Shown here piece by piece: positions 8,495 through 18,005 of a DNA stretch of 64,000 nt. The stretch comes from Candidatus Firestonebacteria bacterium RIFOXYD2_FULL_39_29 (GTDB lineage Bacteria; Oederibacteriota; D2-FULL-39-29): the NCBI GenBank assembly GCA_001778375.1, contig MFGV01000001.1:1-64000 (forward strand), given 5' to 3'. The notes under the pieces were generated by a model that did not search any database, had not been told where the DNA came from, and saw nothing but the letters and a program-made list of their open reading frames with translations. How positions within the stretch are numbered: position 1 is the first letter of the stretch; every line of letters begins with the position of its first letter. The translations under genes and the position numbers were made by a program.

Positions 8495-10181
8495 CAAAGG
8501 TTATCTTAATTATCCCCGGTCTACCGTGAGGACAATATGGCAGGTCGCATTCAATAAAGTTATTTATTAATATAAGCATTAACTCATAGCTTAAAGAATC
8601 TCCCGCCCTCACAGCCGAATGACAAGCTAATGTCTTAACTATTAAATCTGCTTTGTCACTGATAGAGCTAGAGTTACGATTATCTTCTTCAAGCTGTTCA
8701 ATAACTTCAATTAATACTCTTTCAGAATCCTTTCCTGCAAGAAATTCAGGGACTCCGTTAATCATAAAAGTATCTTTCCCGATAGCCTCAACATCGAAAC
8801 CAAATGTCTTAAAAGTTTTTATATTATCATTAAGTATTTTAACTTGCTTGTATTTTAAACTAACACTTATTGACGTAAGTAACTGCTGGGATCCGCAAGA
8901 TTGTTTTTTGTCTTTCAACTTCTCATAAAGCACTTTTTCATGCGCAACATGTTGATCAATTATGTATACAGCTTCTTCGTCAGCAGCTATGATATACATG
9001 CTTTTTGCCTGATAAATCGGTTTTAGACGGTATTTTTTTTCATCTTGAAGAACCTCCTGAACAAAAGAGGCTCTATTTTCAAAAGCGGCAGGTATTGACT
9101 CTAATCGCGAATTATTATTATCACCGGAATAACTGCCAATATTCTTAATAGTTCCGCTTTGAGATGCTCCCTCAAGCGTAATTGCCGGGACCGGTTTCCC
9201 GCTTATCAGAGATTCTTTTATTGCACTTTCCACTGCATTATGAACCAGGGCACCGTTGGAAAATTTGACCTCTTTTTTTGTCGGGTGTACATTCACATCT
9301 ATAAGTCCCGGATTAATTTTGATATCCAGAACCGCCAACGGATATTTTCCAAAAGGTATTAGATTCCCATAACCGGAGACTATTGCGTGGTTTATTGTTT
9401 TATCACTTATCAAGCGGCCATTCACAAAAGTATAAATATAGTTTCTACTGCTTTTTAATTCCTGGGGAGAGGATATAAAACCGTCTATCTTTACTCCGGA
9501 CTGCTCACACTTCACAGGAAGCAGACATTTTACCGTGTTCTCTCCAAACAACTGATAAAGCCGTTCTCTCATCGTCTTAACTTGTTCAACGAAAAGCAAT
9601 TCTCTTCCATCCGATTTTAATTCAAAACAAACCGCATAATTATATATTGCCAGTATATGTATAATATCATTTATATACCCGGTCTCAGTCTCTACACTCT
9701 TCAAAAATTTCAACCGGGCCGGTACATTGTAAAAAAGCTCATTAACGCAAATAAGAGTGCCGCTTGAAGCCTTAGCTACAATAATTTCCTTATTTTTTCC
9801 GTTAACTGACAACTTATATGCATTTTTTGATTTTTTGTAACAACTTGTTACTTCAAGTTTAGAAACAGCAGCTATTGAGGATAGCGCTTCGCCTCTAAAA
9901 CCAAGAGTATTAATATTATAAATATCTTCCAATTCTTTAATTTTACTGGTAGTATGCCTGTCTGTACAAATCTTTAAATCTTCCGGTTCCATACCTATAC
10001 CGTCATCTTTTACCTTTATAAGCTTTTTGCCTCCCTGTCTGATTTCTACAGAAATTCGCCCGGATTTGGCATCTAAGGAATTTTCCAGAAGTTCTTTAAT
10101 TACAGAAGCCGGTCTCTCAATGACTTCTCCGGCGGAAATCTTTTTAACAAGTTCTTCAGGAAGAATTCGAATATGACTCAT
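8463..10181 (-). CDS. mutL: DNA mismatch repair protein MutL
   Basis: The 572-residue protein has an N-terminal GHKL ATPase, with ISAGEVIERPASVIKELLEN, DDGIGM and GFRGEALSSIAAV, plus a C-terminal dimerisation/endonuclease domain. The metal-site motifs of nicking MutL proteins are present: DQHVAHEKVLYE (a variant of DQHAx2Ex4E), ACHSAVRAGD and CPHGRP. This predicts a MutH-independent, nicking mismatch-repair system as in most bacteria. It follows gatA by one base pair and overlaps miaA. No mutS is in the window. Confidence 0.96.
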   Translation of the reverse strand: MSHIRILPEELVKKISAGEVIERPASVIKELLENSLDAKSGRISVEIRQGGKKLIKVKDDGIGMEPEDLKICTDRHTTSKIKELEDIYNINTLGFRGEALSSIAAVSKLEVTSCYKKSKNAYKLSVNGKNKEIIVAKASSGTLICVNELFYNVPARLKFLKSVETETGYINDIIHILAIYNYAVCFELKSDGRELLFVEQVKTMRERLYQLFGENTVKCLLPVKCEQSGVKIDGFISSPQELKSSRNYIYTFVNGRLISDKTINHAIVSGYGNLIPFGKYPLAVLDIKINPGLIDVNVHPTKKEVKFSNGALVHNAVESAIKESLISGKPVPAITLEGASQSGTIKNIGSYSGDNNNSRLESIPAAFENRASFVQEVLQDEKKYRLKPIYQAKSMYIIAADEEAVYIIDQHVAHEKVLYEKLKDKKQSCGSQQLLTSISVSLKYKQVKILNDNIKTFKTFGFDVEAIGKDTFMINGVPEFLAGKDSERVLIEVIEQLEEDNRNSSSISDKADLIVKTLACHSAVRAGDSLSYELMLILINNFIECDLPYCPHGRPGIIKITFDELDKKFKRT

Positions 10182-10182
10182 A

Positions 10183-11655
10183 TCAAAATATCCCTTGTTT
10201 CTTTGACGTTACTTTTTTGCTCGCTTGCTCAAAAGCATGAGCAAGACTTAAAAGCTCACCTTCCATAAAAGGTTTACCAATAAGCTGAAGGCCTATAGGA
10301 AGGTTGTCCTTAGAAATACCGCAAGGAATAGAAATCCCGGGAATCCCCGCCAGATTGGCAGAAATTGTAAATATATCAGAAAGATACATTTGAATAGGAT
10401 CCGAGACTTTCTCTCCAAGTTTAAATGCCGGAGTCGGCGCCGTCGGCGTGAGCACACAGTCATACTTTTCAAATACCTTATCAAAATCTCTTTTAATCAA
10501 AGTCCTAACTTTTTGCGCTTTCAAATAATAGGCATCATAATAACCGGCGCTTAGAACATATGTACCAAGCATTATTCGTCTCTTAACTTCATTTCCAAAA
10601 CCGGAAGCTCTCGTAGTTGTAAACATCTCTCCCAGTGTTTTTGCCTCTTTATTTCGATAGCCGTAATGAACACCGTCATATCTCGCAAGATTTGAGCTGG
10701 CTTCCGCTGTGGCTATAACATAATAAGCCGCCAGGCAATACTCCGTATGCGGTAAACTTACCTCTCCAAATTCAGCACCAAGTTTTCTATAGGTTTCTAT
10801 TGATTCATTTACTGCCTTCGAAACATCTTCAGACAAACCGCCTTTTCCAAAATATTCTTTGGGCAGTGCAATTTTCATGCCTTTAATACTTTTATTCAAA
10901 TATTTCGAATACACAGGAACTTCTTTATTAATAGAGGTGGAATCTTTTTTATCATAGCCCGCAATTATTTCAAGTAAAGCGGCATTATCTTCCACATCAG
11001 AAGTAATCGGACCTATTTGATCAAGAGAAGAAGCAAAAGCTATCAATCCGTACCTTGAGACCCTTCCATAAGTAGGCTTTAAACCGACAACGCCGCAACA
11101 AGATGCAGGTTGACGAATGGAACCTCCGGTATCTGAGCCAAGAGATAATGGTGAAAGTCCGGCGGAAACAGCCACCGCTGAGCCCCCTGAAGAACCTCCC
11201 GGTATTCTTGAGTCATCCCACGGATTTAAAGATGGTCCATAAATAGAATTTTCAGTAGAAGATCCCATGGCAAATTCATCCATATTACACTTGCCAAGTA
11301 TAGGCATTCCGGCATTTTTTAATTTCTCAACAATAGTTGCATCATAAGGCGAGATAAAATTATTCAATATCTTCGAACAGCAGGTAACTTTTGTCCCTTC
11401 ACTGCACATATTGTCCTTTAGAGCTACAGGAACTCCAAACAACGGAGAACAAATACTTACGCCAGCGGAAAGTTTTTTATCATTATCTTCCGCAGTTTTT
11501 AAAGCACTTTCAAATTCTTCGGATACAAATGCATTTAACTTTGGATTAAGCTTTTTAATCCTTTCTATAAATGCTGCTGTTACCTCTTTTGAAGAGACTT
11601 TTTTTGATCTTATTAATTCTGCAAGTTCATGGGCTTTCATTTCTGTAAAATTCAT
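10183..11655 (-). CDS. gatA: Aspartyl/glutamyl-tRNA(Asn/Gln) amidotransferase subunit A
   Basis: GatA is the glutaminase/amidase subunit that releases ammonia to amidate Glu-tRNA(Gln) or Asp-tRNA(Asn). Its 490 residues include the amidase signature [20 protein letters not shown] and the [13 protein letters not shown] segment, giving the Ser-cisSer pair, with the triad lysine in VPVALKDNM. Length is normal for the family. gatC lies 4 bp upstream in the same operon; gatB is not in the window and must be elsewhere. The presence of GatCA implies indirect charging of Gln-tRNA and/or Asn-tRNA. Confidence 0.97.
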   Translation of the reverse strand: MNFTEMKAHELAELIRSKKVSSKEVTAAFIERIKKLNPKLNAFVSEEFESALKTAEDNDKKLSAGVSICSPLFGVPVALKDNMCSEGTKVTCCSKILNNFISPYDATIVEKLKNAGMPILGKCNMDEFAMGSSTENSIYGPSLNPWDDSRIPGGSSGGSAVAVSAGLSPLSLGSDTGGSIRQPASCCGVVGLKPTYGRVSRYGLIAFASSLDQIGPITSDVEDNAALLEIIAGYDKKDSTSINKEVPVYSKYLNKSIKGMKIALPKEYFGKGGLSEDVSKAVNESIETYRKLGAEFGEVSLPHTEYCLAAYYVIATAEASSNLARYDGVHYGYRNKEAKTLGEMFTTTRASGFGNEVKRRIMLGTYVLSAGYYDAYYLKAQKVRTLIKRDFDKVFEKYDCVLTPTAPTPAFKLGEKVSDPIQMYLSDIFTISANLAGIPGISIPCGISKDNLPIGLQLIGKPFMEGELLSLAHAFEQASKKVTSKKQGIF

Positions 11656-11659
11656 TTTC

Positions 11660-11944
11660 TCACTCCATCATCTTTGGAATCTTATAATGTCCCAACTCTT
11701 TCTCCGGAGCATTTGATAGCGCCTTTTCCCGGCTAAAAGAAGGTTTGAGCTCATCTTCCCTCATTACGTTTGTAACAGGGATAACGCTTGAAGTAGGTTC
11801 TATACCGTCAGTATTCACCTCTTTAAGTTTATCAACAAATTCTATCATGCCTTCTAATTGAAGAGCAAACTTGTCCAGATCTTTCTCTTCAAATTTCAAA
11901 TGTGAAAGTTTCGCCACATGAAGAACATCTTTTTTTGAAATCAT
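11660..11944 (-). CDS. gatC: Aspartyl/glutamyl-tRNA amidotransferase subunit C
   Basis: This 94-residue protein begins [19 protein letters not shown], the typical GatC helix, and ends with the conserved [20 protein letters not shown] stretch that wraps around GatA. GatC stabilises the GatA-GatB complex. Its ATG overlaps the stop of the DUF1537 kinase gene as ATGA, and gatA follows after four bases. Confidence 0.95.
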   Translation of the reverse strand: MISKKDVLHVAKLSHLKFEEKDLDKFALQLEGMIEFVDKLKEVNTDGIEPTSSVIPVTNVMREDELKPSFSREKALSNAPEKELGHYKIPKMME

Positions 11945-13113
11945 TGCAGCTCCTTTAGTCTTTTAAAAATAGTAATTAGAGCATTTTTATCTCCATAACC
12001 TCCGGGTTTTGTCACAACATATAAATTTATCTCCGGACTGTAGGTCAAAGGTATCCCGGATAAAATACTTCCTGTTATTTCTGTAAAATTAATATTAAGC
12101 GCTTTAAAAATATTCTCAGCAGTAGCCCCTCCGGACAAAACCAATTTTCCATATCCTCTTTCTTTAAACAATTTGACTGCCTCTTTGGCAAATTTCCCGT
12201 CTATACGTTTCCCTTCTGCTTTATCATACACAGCTTTACTTGTTTTTTTTACCGAAAAAATAACAGTTCTCTGTTTTGTCATGCGTCTATTTGACGGATC
12301 AAATTTTTCTTTTCCCATATAATCTTTAAACAGACTCAGCTGTTCATGCGTGATTTTTTTCATACTTCCTATAAAAAAAGCCTGACCGGCTTCAATATTA
12401 ATCTCCGGCTTGAACTTTTTTCTCTTCTTTTTTTTCAACAAATACTTAACAAGAGCCGAGGCCCCCGCTATTACTCTGAAACCCTTCAAACTTTTAGATA
12501 TTATTTCAAGATCCGTGTTTGAAATACAGTCAAAAACAAAAATAACAGTTTTTTTACCGTTATACTCAACCTGCTTTTCTATAAAACTAAGTACAGCCTC
12601 TGAACCTTTTCTTATTATATCTATCTCTACAAGTACCGGACAGTATTTTGACTGGTTCTTTAATAATTCAATTATATTAGAAGTTAAAACCGGATTCAAG
12701 GCATCTAAAGCAAATTCAGTATTTTCTATGACATCGGAGTCAAGAAATAACCTCCCATAAACACTGCAGCGCTTCAAAGCAGGCAAAGCGGTAACAAACG
12801 CAGCCTTATTAGTTCTCAATGCATCTACACACCCGTCTATCTCTTGTCCGATATTTCCGCGCAGAGTTGAGTCAGTTTTTTTATATATTAAATCATATTC
12901 AGAAAGTGAAAGAACCATTTTTTTAACTTTTGCATAAGCTTTTTTCCCGTTCAACAATCTTGTTGAACTGTTATAAACCGGAACATCCACAAGCTTTCCC
13001 TGTTTAAGACCTGTTGAATTCAAAGAACAGCAGGTATATCCCTGCAGAAACACCTGTGAACCGGCATCATTCGCACCGGTTAAATCATCTGCAATTACCG
13101 CTATCTTTTTCAT
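11941..13113 (-). CDS. Four-carbon acid sugar kinase family protein (DUF1537)
   Basis: The 390-residue protein has the two-domain DUF1537 layout. The N-terminal part carries VIADDLTGANDAGSQV and the substrate-site KKTDSTLRGNIGQEI. The C-terminal nucleotide-binding part carries LVLSGGATAENIF and the terminal TKPGGYGDKNALI. Characterised relatives phosphorylate four-carbon acid sugars such as D-threonate, L-threonate or D-erythronate. The exact substrate cannot be read here, since no DUF1537-associated dehydrogenase or aldolase adjoins it. It sits between a YabE-like cell-wall gene and gatC with ATGA overlaps, an odd location for a catabolic kinase. Confidence 0.85.
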   Translation of the reverse strand: MKKIAVIADDLTGANDAGSQVFLQGYTCCSLNSTGLKQGKLVDVPVYNSSTRLLNGKKAYAKVKKMVLSLSEYDLIYKKTDSTLRGNIGQEIDGCVDALRTNKAAFVTALPALKRCSVYGRLFLDSDVIENTEFALDALNPVLTSNIIELLKNQSKYCPVLVEIDIIRKGSEAVLSFIEKQVEYNGKKTVIFVFDCISNTDLEIISKSLKGFRVIAGASALVKYLLKKKKRKKFKPEINIEAGQAFFIGSMKKITHEQLSLFKDYMGKEKFDPSNRRMTKQRTVIFSVKKTSKAVYDKAEGKRIDGKFAKEAVKLFKERGYGKLVLSGGATAENIFKALNINFTEITGSILSGIPLTYSPEINLYVVTKPGGYGDKNALITIFKRLKELQ

Positions 13114-13919
13114 TTTAGGACATAAGTTTTTACATACTTCGGATTATAAGTACTTGAATCTTTATATTCATCAAAGCAAAGATCTATCTTATTACCTTTT
13201 ATGCTCCCGCCGGTATCAGCAGCAATACAATACCCATAATTCTCAACATATAACTTTGTTCCAAGAGGTATAAGTTTAGGATCCACTGCACATACACCAT
13301 AACCTGCTTTCATGCCGTTCGCAGTTAAACCATCAGCGTAGGGACCACAATCTTCAGGTCCGGGATAGTACCCTGTAGCAAGAAGACTATAGACCTTGAC
13401 AACAGTCATTTTTTTGGTCATCATGTACATTCTTTTTGCTTTTGTTGTACCCTGTATAACAACTCTGTTTACCGGTTTTTTTTGATTAGAAATATTAAAT
13501 ACCTTGCGCCAAACTTCTTTATTATCATGATATCTCACTTTTACTTCTTTTTCAAGAAAGCCATCAATACCATTTTGAAGATCTACTATTTCATTAATAT
13601 TAAGGTTTTTATCCCAGATCCTGACAGTTTCTGCTTTTACTATTTCTGTAACTGTAATATTTGCTTCTTTAACTCTTTGAATCTTTATCATCATCCCGTC
13701 TGTCACAAGTGTATTTAAACTCGGAGAAACAATATCCTGAATTTCCAGGGAAAGTTTTTTTTCCTTTAACACATCGTAAACCGTACAGTTTTTAACATCC
13801 GCTTCCACTATCTTACCGTCTACAAGAATTTTTACATTACCTTTGAATGGATTGAAATACACGCTTCCGGTCAAAAGAGTTACAATAAGAAAACCTGCGA
13901 TAATAATAATATTTTTCAT
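13110..13919 (-). CDS. YabE-like protein with DUF348, G5 and 3D domains
   Basis: The 269-residue protein has an N-terminal membrane anchor or signal (IIIIAGFLIVTLLTGSVYF). A ubiquitin-like DUF348 repeat (VKILVDGKIVEADVKNCTVY) and a G5 domain (~100-165) follow. The C-terminal 3D domain contains LLATGYYPGPEDCGPYADG, VDPKLIPLGTKLYVEN and AADTGGSIKGNKIDLCF, with the three conserved aspartates. 3D domains resemble MltA/Rpf lytic transglycosylases and act on peptidoglycan outside the cytoplasm. It follows the TatD gene, exactly as yabE follows yabD in Bacillus. Confidence 0.88.
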   Translation of the reverse strand: MKNIIIIAGFLIVTLLTGSVYFNPFKGNVKILVDGKIVEADVKNCTVYDVLKEKKLSLEIQDIVSPSLNTLVTDGMMIKIQRVKEANITVTEIVKAETVRIWDKNLNINEIVDLQNGIDGFLEKEVKVRYHDNKEVWRKVFNISNQKKPVNRVVIQGTTKAKRMYMMTKKMTVVKVYSLLATGYYPGPEDCGPYADGLTANGMKAGYGVCAVDPKLIPLGTKLYVENYGYCIAADTGGSIKGNKIDLCFDEYKDSSTYNPKYVKTYVLK

Positions 13920-13922
13920 TAC

Positions 13923-15293
13923 TTATCCTACCTTTCCAAATTGCCTTATTTTAAATTTTACTTTTAGTTCTTCTTCCGCCACTTTTCTGCAAGCTTCAAT
14001 ATCCGTCCCCGGAACTGTAACCACACTTGCGATTACTTCCGGTATATATTTTTTTGCCTCTTTTATAAATTCTTTCACACCGGAATAAGCAGCTTCCTTA
14101 AATTGTGATGAACACAGTTTTTGATAGCCTACAGAGTCCGGCGCATTCAGACTAACCGAAATTGCGTCTACAAAACCCGTTAATTCAGGTAAAACATTTC
14201 TCCTGTGAATAAGATTACCCTGACCGTTAGTATCAATCCTTATTCTGGCGCCTTTTGATTTTAGTCTTAAAGCTATCTCCTTTAAAACTTCAAACCTGAT
14301 CATAGGTTCTCCAAAACCGCAGAAAACTACTTCTTTATATTTTGAAACATCTCCTGCTGCTTCTATTATTTCTCCGGCTGTCGGCTCACGGTCAATTGCT
14401 AAATCATGTCCCTTTACCAGCGTACTTTCATTTCTAGCGCAAAAACTGCAATGGTTGGAGCATCTATTGGTCAAATTTATATACAAAGAACCATTTATCT
14501 CATAAACTATCTTACCTCTTTGTTTTACTCCCAATTTAAACAAATAACCTGCATTTAACTCAGACCAATTTGAAACACTTTCAAAAGTAATGCCTTTAAT
14601 CCCGGCAACTTTCTCTGCAGTTTCTTTTAAAAACGCAGGTTCATTTCTCTGCCCTCTTTTTGATTGAGGGGCCAAATAAGGACAATCAGTTTCTAAAAGC
14701 AAACGACTTAACGGTATTTCTTTAACAGCCTCTCTCAAAACCGCAGCACTCGGATAGGTCACAGCCCCGCCAACGGCAATATAAAAACCAAATTTAAGAA
14801 ACTCGTCAAGAAGCATTCTGTCTCCTGTAAAACAATGGAGTACTCCTCCGGCTTCCTGTCCGTTTTCTTCTTTTATTATTCTTATCGTGTCAAGACTGGC
14901 GTCTCTGCTGTGTATAACCAGAGGAAGACATTGATTCCGGGCGATACCAATAAGCCGTCTGAAAACCTTATGTTGATCCTCTTTTGAACAGGTGTTTCTA
15001 AAATAGTCAAGTCCTGTTTCCCCTATACCCACAACTTTCTTATTTGAAGCATTTGTTTTTATATAGTCATAGGCTGTTTCGTCCACTTCCGCACAGTAAT
15101 GCGGGTGAAGCCCTAACGTACAATATATATTATCATATTCTGCTGCTATTTTTAAGGAATTTTTGTTTCCTTCAACATCCGTGCCTATATTAATAATATA
15201 CTTTAAGCCCGCAATTTTTGCATTTTCAATTACTCTCGCTCTATCATCCGAATACTTATCATCTTCCAAATGGGCATGAGAATCAACCAGCAT
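13923..15293 (-). CDS. TatD-family hydrolase fused to a radical SAM domain
   Basis: Residues ~1-255 are a TatD metal-dependent deoxyribonuclease/hydrolase with the metal ligands in DSHAHL, GIGETGLDYF, VIHSRDA, LHCFTG and LLETDCPYLAP. From about residue 270 a radical SAM domain begins, with the cluster motif CSNHCSFC (Cx3Cx2C) and the SAM-binding CGFGEP. The two partners are usually separate neighbouring genes (TatD-associated radical SAM protein); here they form one 456-residue chain. The ATG at 15293 overlaps metG. The radical reaction is unknown; TatD may process DNA ends or act as a quality-control nuclease. Confidence 0.9.
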   Translation of the reverse strand: MLVDSHAHLEDDKYSDDRARVIENAKIAGLKYIINIGTDVEGNKNSLKIAAEYDNIYCTLGLHPHYCAEVDETAYDYIKTNASNKKVVGIGETGLDYFRNTCSKEDQHKVFRRLIGIARNQCLPLVIHSRDASLDTIRIIKEENGQEAGGVLHCFTGDRMLLDEFLKFGFYIAVGGAVTYPSAAVLREAVKEIPLSRLLLETDCPYLAPQSKRGQRNEPAFLKETAEKVAGIKGITFESVSNWSELNAGYLFKLGVKQRGKIVYEINGSLYINLTNRCSNHCSFCARNESTLVKGHDLAIDREPTAGEIIEAAGDVSKYKEVVFCGFGEPMIRFEVLKEIALRLKSKGARIRIDTNGQGNLIHRRNVLPELTGFVDAISVSLNAPDSVGYQKLCSSQFKEAAYSGVKEFIKEAKKYIPEVIASVVTVPGTDIEACRKVAEEELKVKFKIRQFGKVG

Positions 15294-16821
15294 TTTCTTT
15301 TTCCTTTTTTTCTTTTGGAAATAGAACAGGTCCTTTTACTAATAATGTCCCGGATTTTAAATATCCGAATTCCATGATTTTCTTATGGTCACTATTAATA
15401 TGCCCGGCTCCCAGACCCAGTTGATTTAATATTTTCACGGAGGTTTCCGGCATAAAAGGATAAACAAGAAGAGAGATAATCCTTATCCCTTCCAACAAAT
15501 AGTATAACACACATTTTAACCGTTCCGGGTCGTCAGCCTTTGCAAGTTTCCATGGAGCAGTCTTCTCAATATATTGATTTAACAGGCGTATAAAAACCCA
15601 GGTGTTCTGAAGAGCTCCTGAAAAATCTATTTCTTCCATTGATTTATTCACCGCAGTTATTGCACATAAGGCAGCGTCCTCTATTTCTTTTTCAGCAGCA
15701 GATGCAGAACTATACGCAGGCACCTTATTCTCGGAATATTTTTCGCACATTACAATTGCCCTGCTTACCAGATTACCAAGATCATTTGCAAGTTCATTAT
15801 CACGCCTTCTAAGTAATCCTTCAGATGAAAAATCTCCGTCCTGCCCAAAAGTAGTTTCCGCAAAAAGAAAATATCTTGCAGCATCTACCCCTGCAATCGC
15901 GACAAGCTCATCTACATTTATGACTTTCCCTCTTGATTTTGAAATTTTTTCTTTATTAAAAGTCCACCAACCGTGCGCAAAAATACTTTTAGGCGGCTCC
16001 AGTTCACCGGCCATTAACATCGCCGGCCAGATTATCGAATGGAACCAGAGTATATCTTTTCCCACCAAATGGACATCGACCGGCCAGTATCTTTCATATT
16101 TTTCTGACGGATAATCTACCCCCGTAATATAATTCGTAAGCGCATCAAACCATACATAGGTGATATGATTTTTATCAAAAGGCAGCTCAATCCCCCACTT
16201 AAAACTCTTTCTGGAAATAGAAAGATCCTGAAGACCTTCCTTAAGCCGGAACAATATTTCATTTCTCCTGGATTCCGGCATTACAAACTTCTTATTCTTA
16301 TAAAAAAGTTCCAATAATCTATCTCTATATGCCGAAAGCTTAAAGAAGTAACTTTCTTCCTTTAATAATTCAACTTTTGTTTTATGCACAGGACAATAAC
16401 CGTCAATTAAATCCTTTTCAAGAAAATAAGCTTCACAGCCGGTACAGTAAAGCCCTTCATATATTCCCTTGTATATGCCGCCTTTCTGATATACCTTAAG
16501 AAGCAGATCTGATACAACTTTTTTATGCTGTTCTTCCGTAGTACGTATAAATCTCGAATAATCAATATTTAATATTTTCCAGGCAGCTTTATATTTAGGA
16601 ATCAGAGAATCAACAAATTCCCTAGGTGTTTTATTATTATTTAAAGCAGCGTCTTCAATTTTCTTTCCATGCTCATCAGTTCCTGTAAGAAAAAATACAT
16701 CTTCCCCTAAAAATTTATGCCATCTTGAAAGAATATCCGCTGCAAGTGTTGTATAAGCATGTCCTATATGAGGAACATCATTAGGATAATATATCGGTGT
16801 CGTTACATAATATTTCTTCAC
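15283..16821 (-). CDS. metG: Methionyl-tRNA synthetase
   Basis: This class I aminoacyl-tRNA synthetase of 512 residues contains HIGH as PHIGHAYT, KMSKS as EKISKSRGKV, and a zinc knuckle whose ligands appear as CTGCEAYF and GYCPVHKT. It has the MetS/Bacillus-like catalytic architecture but lacks the C-terminal tRNA-binding (OB/Arc1p) domain. The GTG start at 16821 overlaps the ricT stop (GTGA). It charges tRNA(Met) and initiator tRNA, and is translated next to a TatD gene as in Firmicutes. Confidence 0.97.
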   Translation of the reverse strand: MKKYYVTTPIYYPNDVPHIGHAYTTLAADILSRWHKFLGEDVFFLTGTDEHGKKIEDAALNNNKTPREFVDSLIPKYKAAWKILNIDYSRFIRTTEEQHKKVVSDLLLKVYQKGGIYKGIYEGLYCTGCEAYFLEKDLIDGYCPVHKTKVELLKEESYFFKLSAYRDRLLELFYKNKKFVMPESRRNEILFRLKEGLQDLSISRKSFKWGIELPFDKNHITYVWFDALTNYITGVDYPSEKYERYWPVDVHLVGKDILWFHSIIWPAMLMAGELEPPKSIFAHGWWTFNKEKISKSRGKVINVDELVAIAGVDAARYFLFAETTFGQDGDFSSEGLLRRRDNELANDLGNLVSRAIVMCEKYSENKVPAYSSASAAEKEIEDAALCAITAVNKSMEEIDFSGALQNTWVFIRLLNQYIEKTAPWKLAKADDPERLKCVLYYLLEGIRIISLLVYPFMPETSVKILNQLGLGAGHINSDHKKIMEFGYLKSGTLLVKGPVLFPKEKKEKENAG

Positions 16822-18005
16822 TTTTTTTCTCCGGACACTTCAGCAGCAGAGAAAACCTTAATATCAGGATTCACAAGACCCGTTGGCTTCGGCAGTTCAC
16901 TTCCAACACCGGTCTTGTTACCGGCATTATTTTGTCTGTGCTGCTGGCTATTATACCAGCTCTTTTGCCCTTGATTATTTTGTCTGCCCGGCTCTTTATC
17001 TTTATTCTGAGCATTACGATTATTCCCATGCTGCTGTTTTCTGTTATTCTGCCAATCTCTGGAAGCATTATTAGCATTTTGAGTCTTAATTGCTGCTTTT
17101 GTCTGAGGTTCTGAAAGTTTTACATCTTTAGTTTCCTGTATTTTATTTGTATTTGCAAGCGCAGCTTCTTTAACAGAATCATATTGACCCTGCTCATAAG
17201 CAAGACAACACATCAACCTTCCGCACATACCGGATATTTTTGTTTGATTAAGAGGTAAATGCTGTTCTTTTGCCATTTTTATTGTAACCGGAATAAAGTC
17301 CTTAAGAAAAGAAACACAACACAACTCTCTTCCACAACAACCGTAGCCTCCAAGCATCTTTGCTTCATCACGAACACCAATTTGCCGCATCTCTATTCTG
17401 GCTTTGAGGAGATATGCAAGATCTTTGACCAACTCCCTGAAATCCATCCTTTTTTCCGCAGTGAAATAGAATACTATCTTGGAACGGTCCAGGGAAAAAT
17501 CAGCCTCTACAAGTTTCATTTCCAGACTTTTCTCCTCAATTTTCTGCTGGCAGGATTTATAAGCATCTTTCTCCTTCTGAATGTTCTCATAATAATGCTT
17601 TATATCCTCCTGCGAAGCAACTCTTAGAATCTTCATTAAACCGTCTATTTTACCGTCCGTTATAAGTTTTGGCAATTTAACGACTTGTCCAAACTGAGGC
17701 CCGTCCTCTGAATCTACTACACAGTTAGCCCCTTCTTTTATACTCCCGTTATATGAAAAGCAATTAAACAGTTTACATCTGTCTCTGAATCTTACATGAA
17801 TCTGAAAAACCGGAGAAGCGGAAGAAACTGCAGAAGCTGTTGGAGCTGCAGGAGCAACAGGAACTGCTGGAGCTGCAGCATGAGGACAACCGCTGCCATC
17901 AGCACAAGAGCAAACGTGTCCCGGATTAGAAGAACCTTCGTTTACCTGAGACTTTCTTTCCTGATTTTCACCGGGATTTGATTGCTTATTTATTGTTTCA
18001 TCCAT
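16818..18005 (-). CDS. ricT: RicT/YaaT (PSP1-domain) protein with long low-complexity tails
   Basis: The central ~65-285 region is a PSP1 domain with the conserved cysteines of RicT: YGCCGRELCCVSFLKDF and MCGRLMCCLAYE. In Bacillus, RicT (YaaT) forms a complex with YlbF and YmcA that carries iron-sulfur clusters and directs RNase Y processing. RNase Y is encoded nearby here. Unusually, an Ala/Pro/Val-rich N-terminal arm bears CSCADGSGCPH (C32, C34, C40, H42), and the C-terminal ~90 residues are rich in Asn and Gln. The total is 395 residues against about 275 in Bacillus. Confidence 0.9.
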   Translation of the reverse strand: MDETINKQSNPGENQERKSQVNEGSSNPGHVCSCADGSGCPHAAAPAVPVAPAAPTASAVSSASPVFQIHVRFRDRCKLFNCFSYNGSIKEGANCVVDSEDGPQFGQVVKLPKLITDGKIDGLMKILRVASQEDIKHYYENIQKEKDAYKSCQQKIEEKSLEMKLVEADFSLDRSKIVFYFTAEKRMDFRELVKDLAYLLKARIEMRQIGVRDEAKMLGGYGCCGRELCCVSFLKDFIPVTIKMAKEQHLPLNQTKISGMCGRLMCCLAYEQGQYDSVKEAALANTNKIQETKDVKLSEPQTKAAIKTQNANNASRDWQNNRKQQHGNNRNAQNKDKEPGRQNNQGQKSWYNSQQHRQNNAGNKTGVGSELPKPTGLVNPDIKVFSAAEVSGEKK

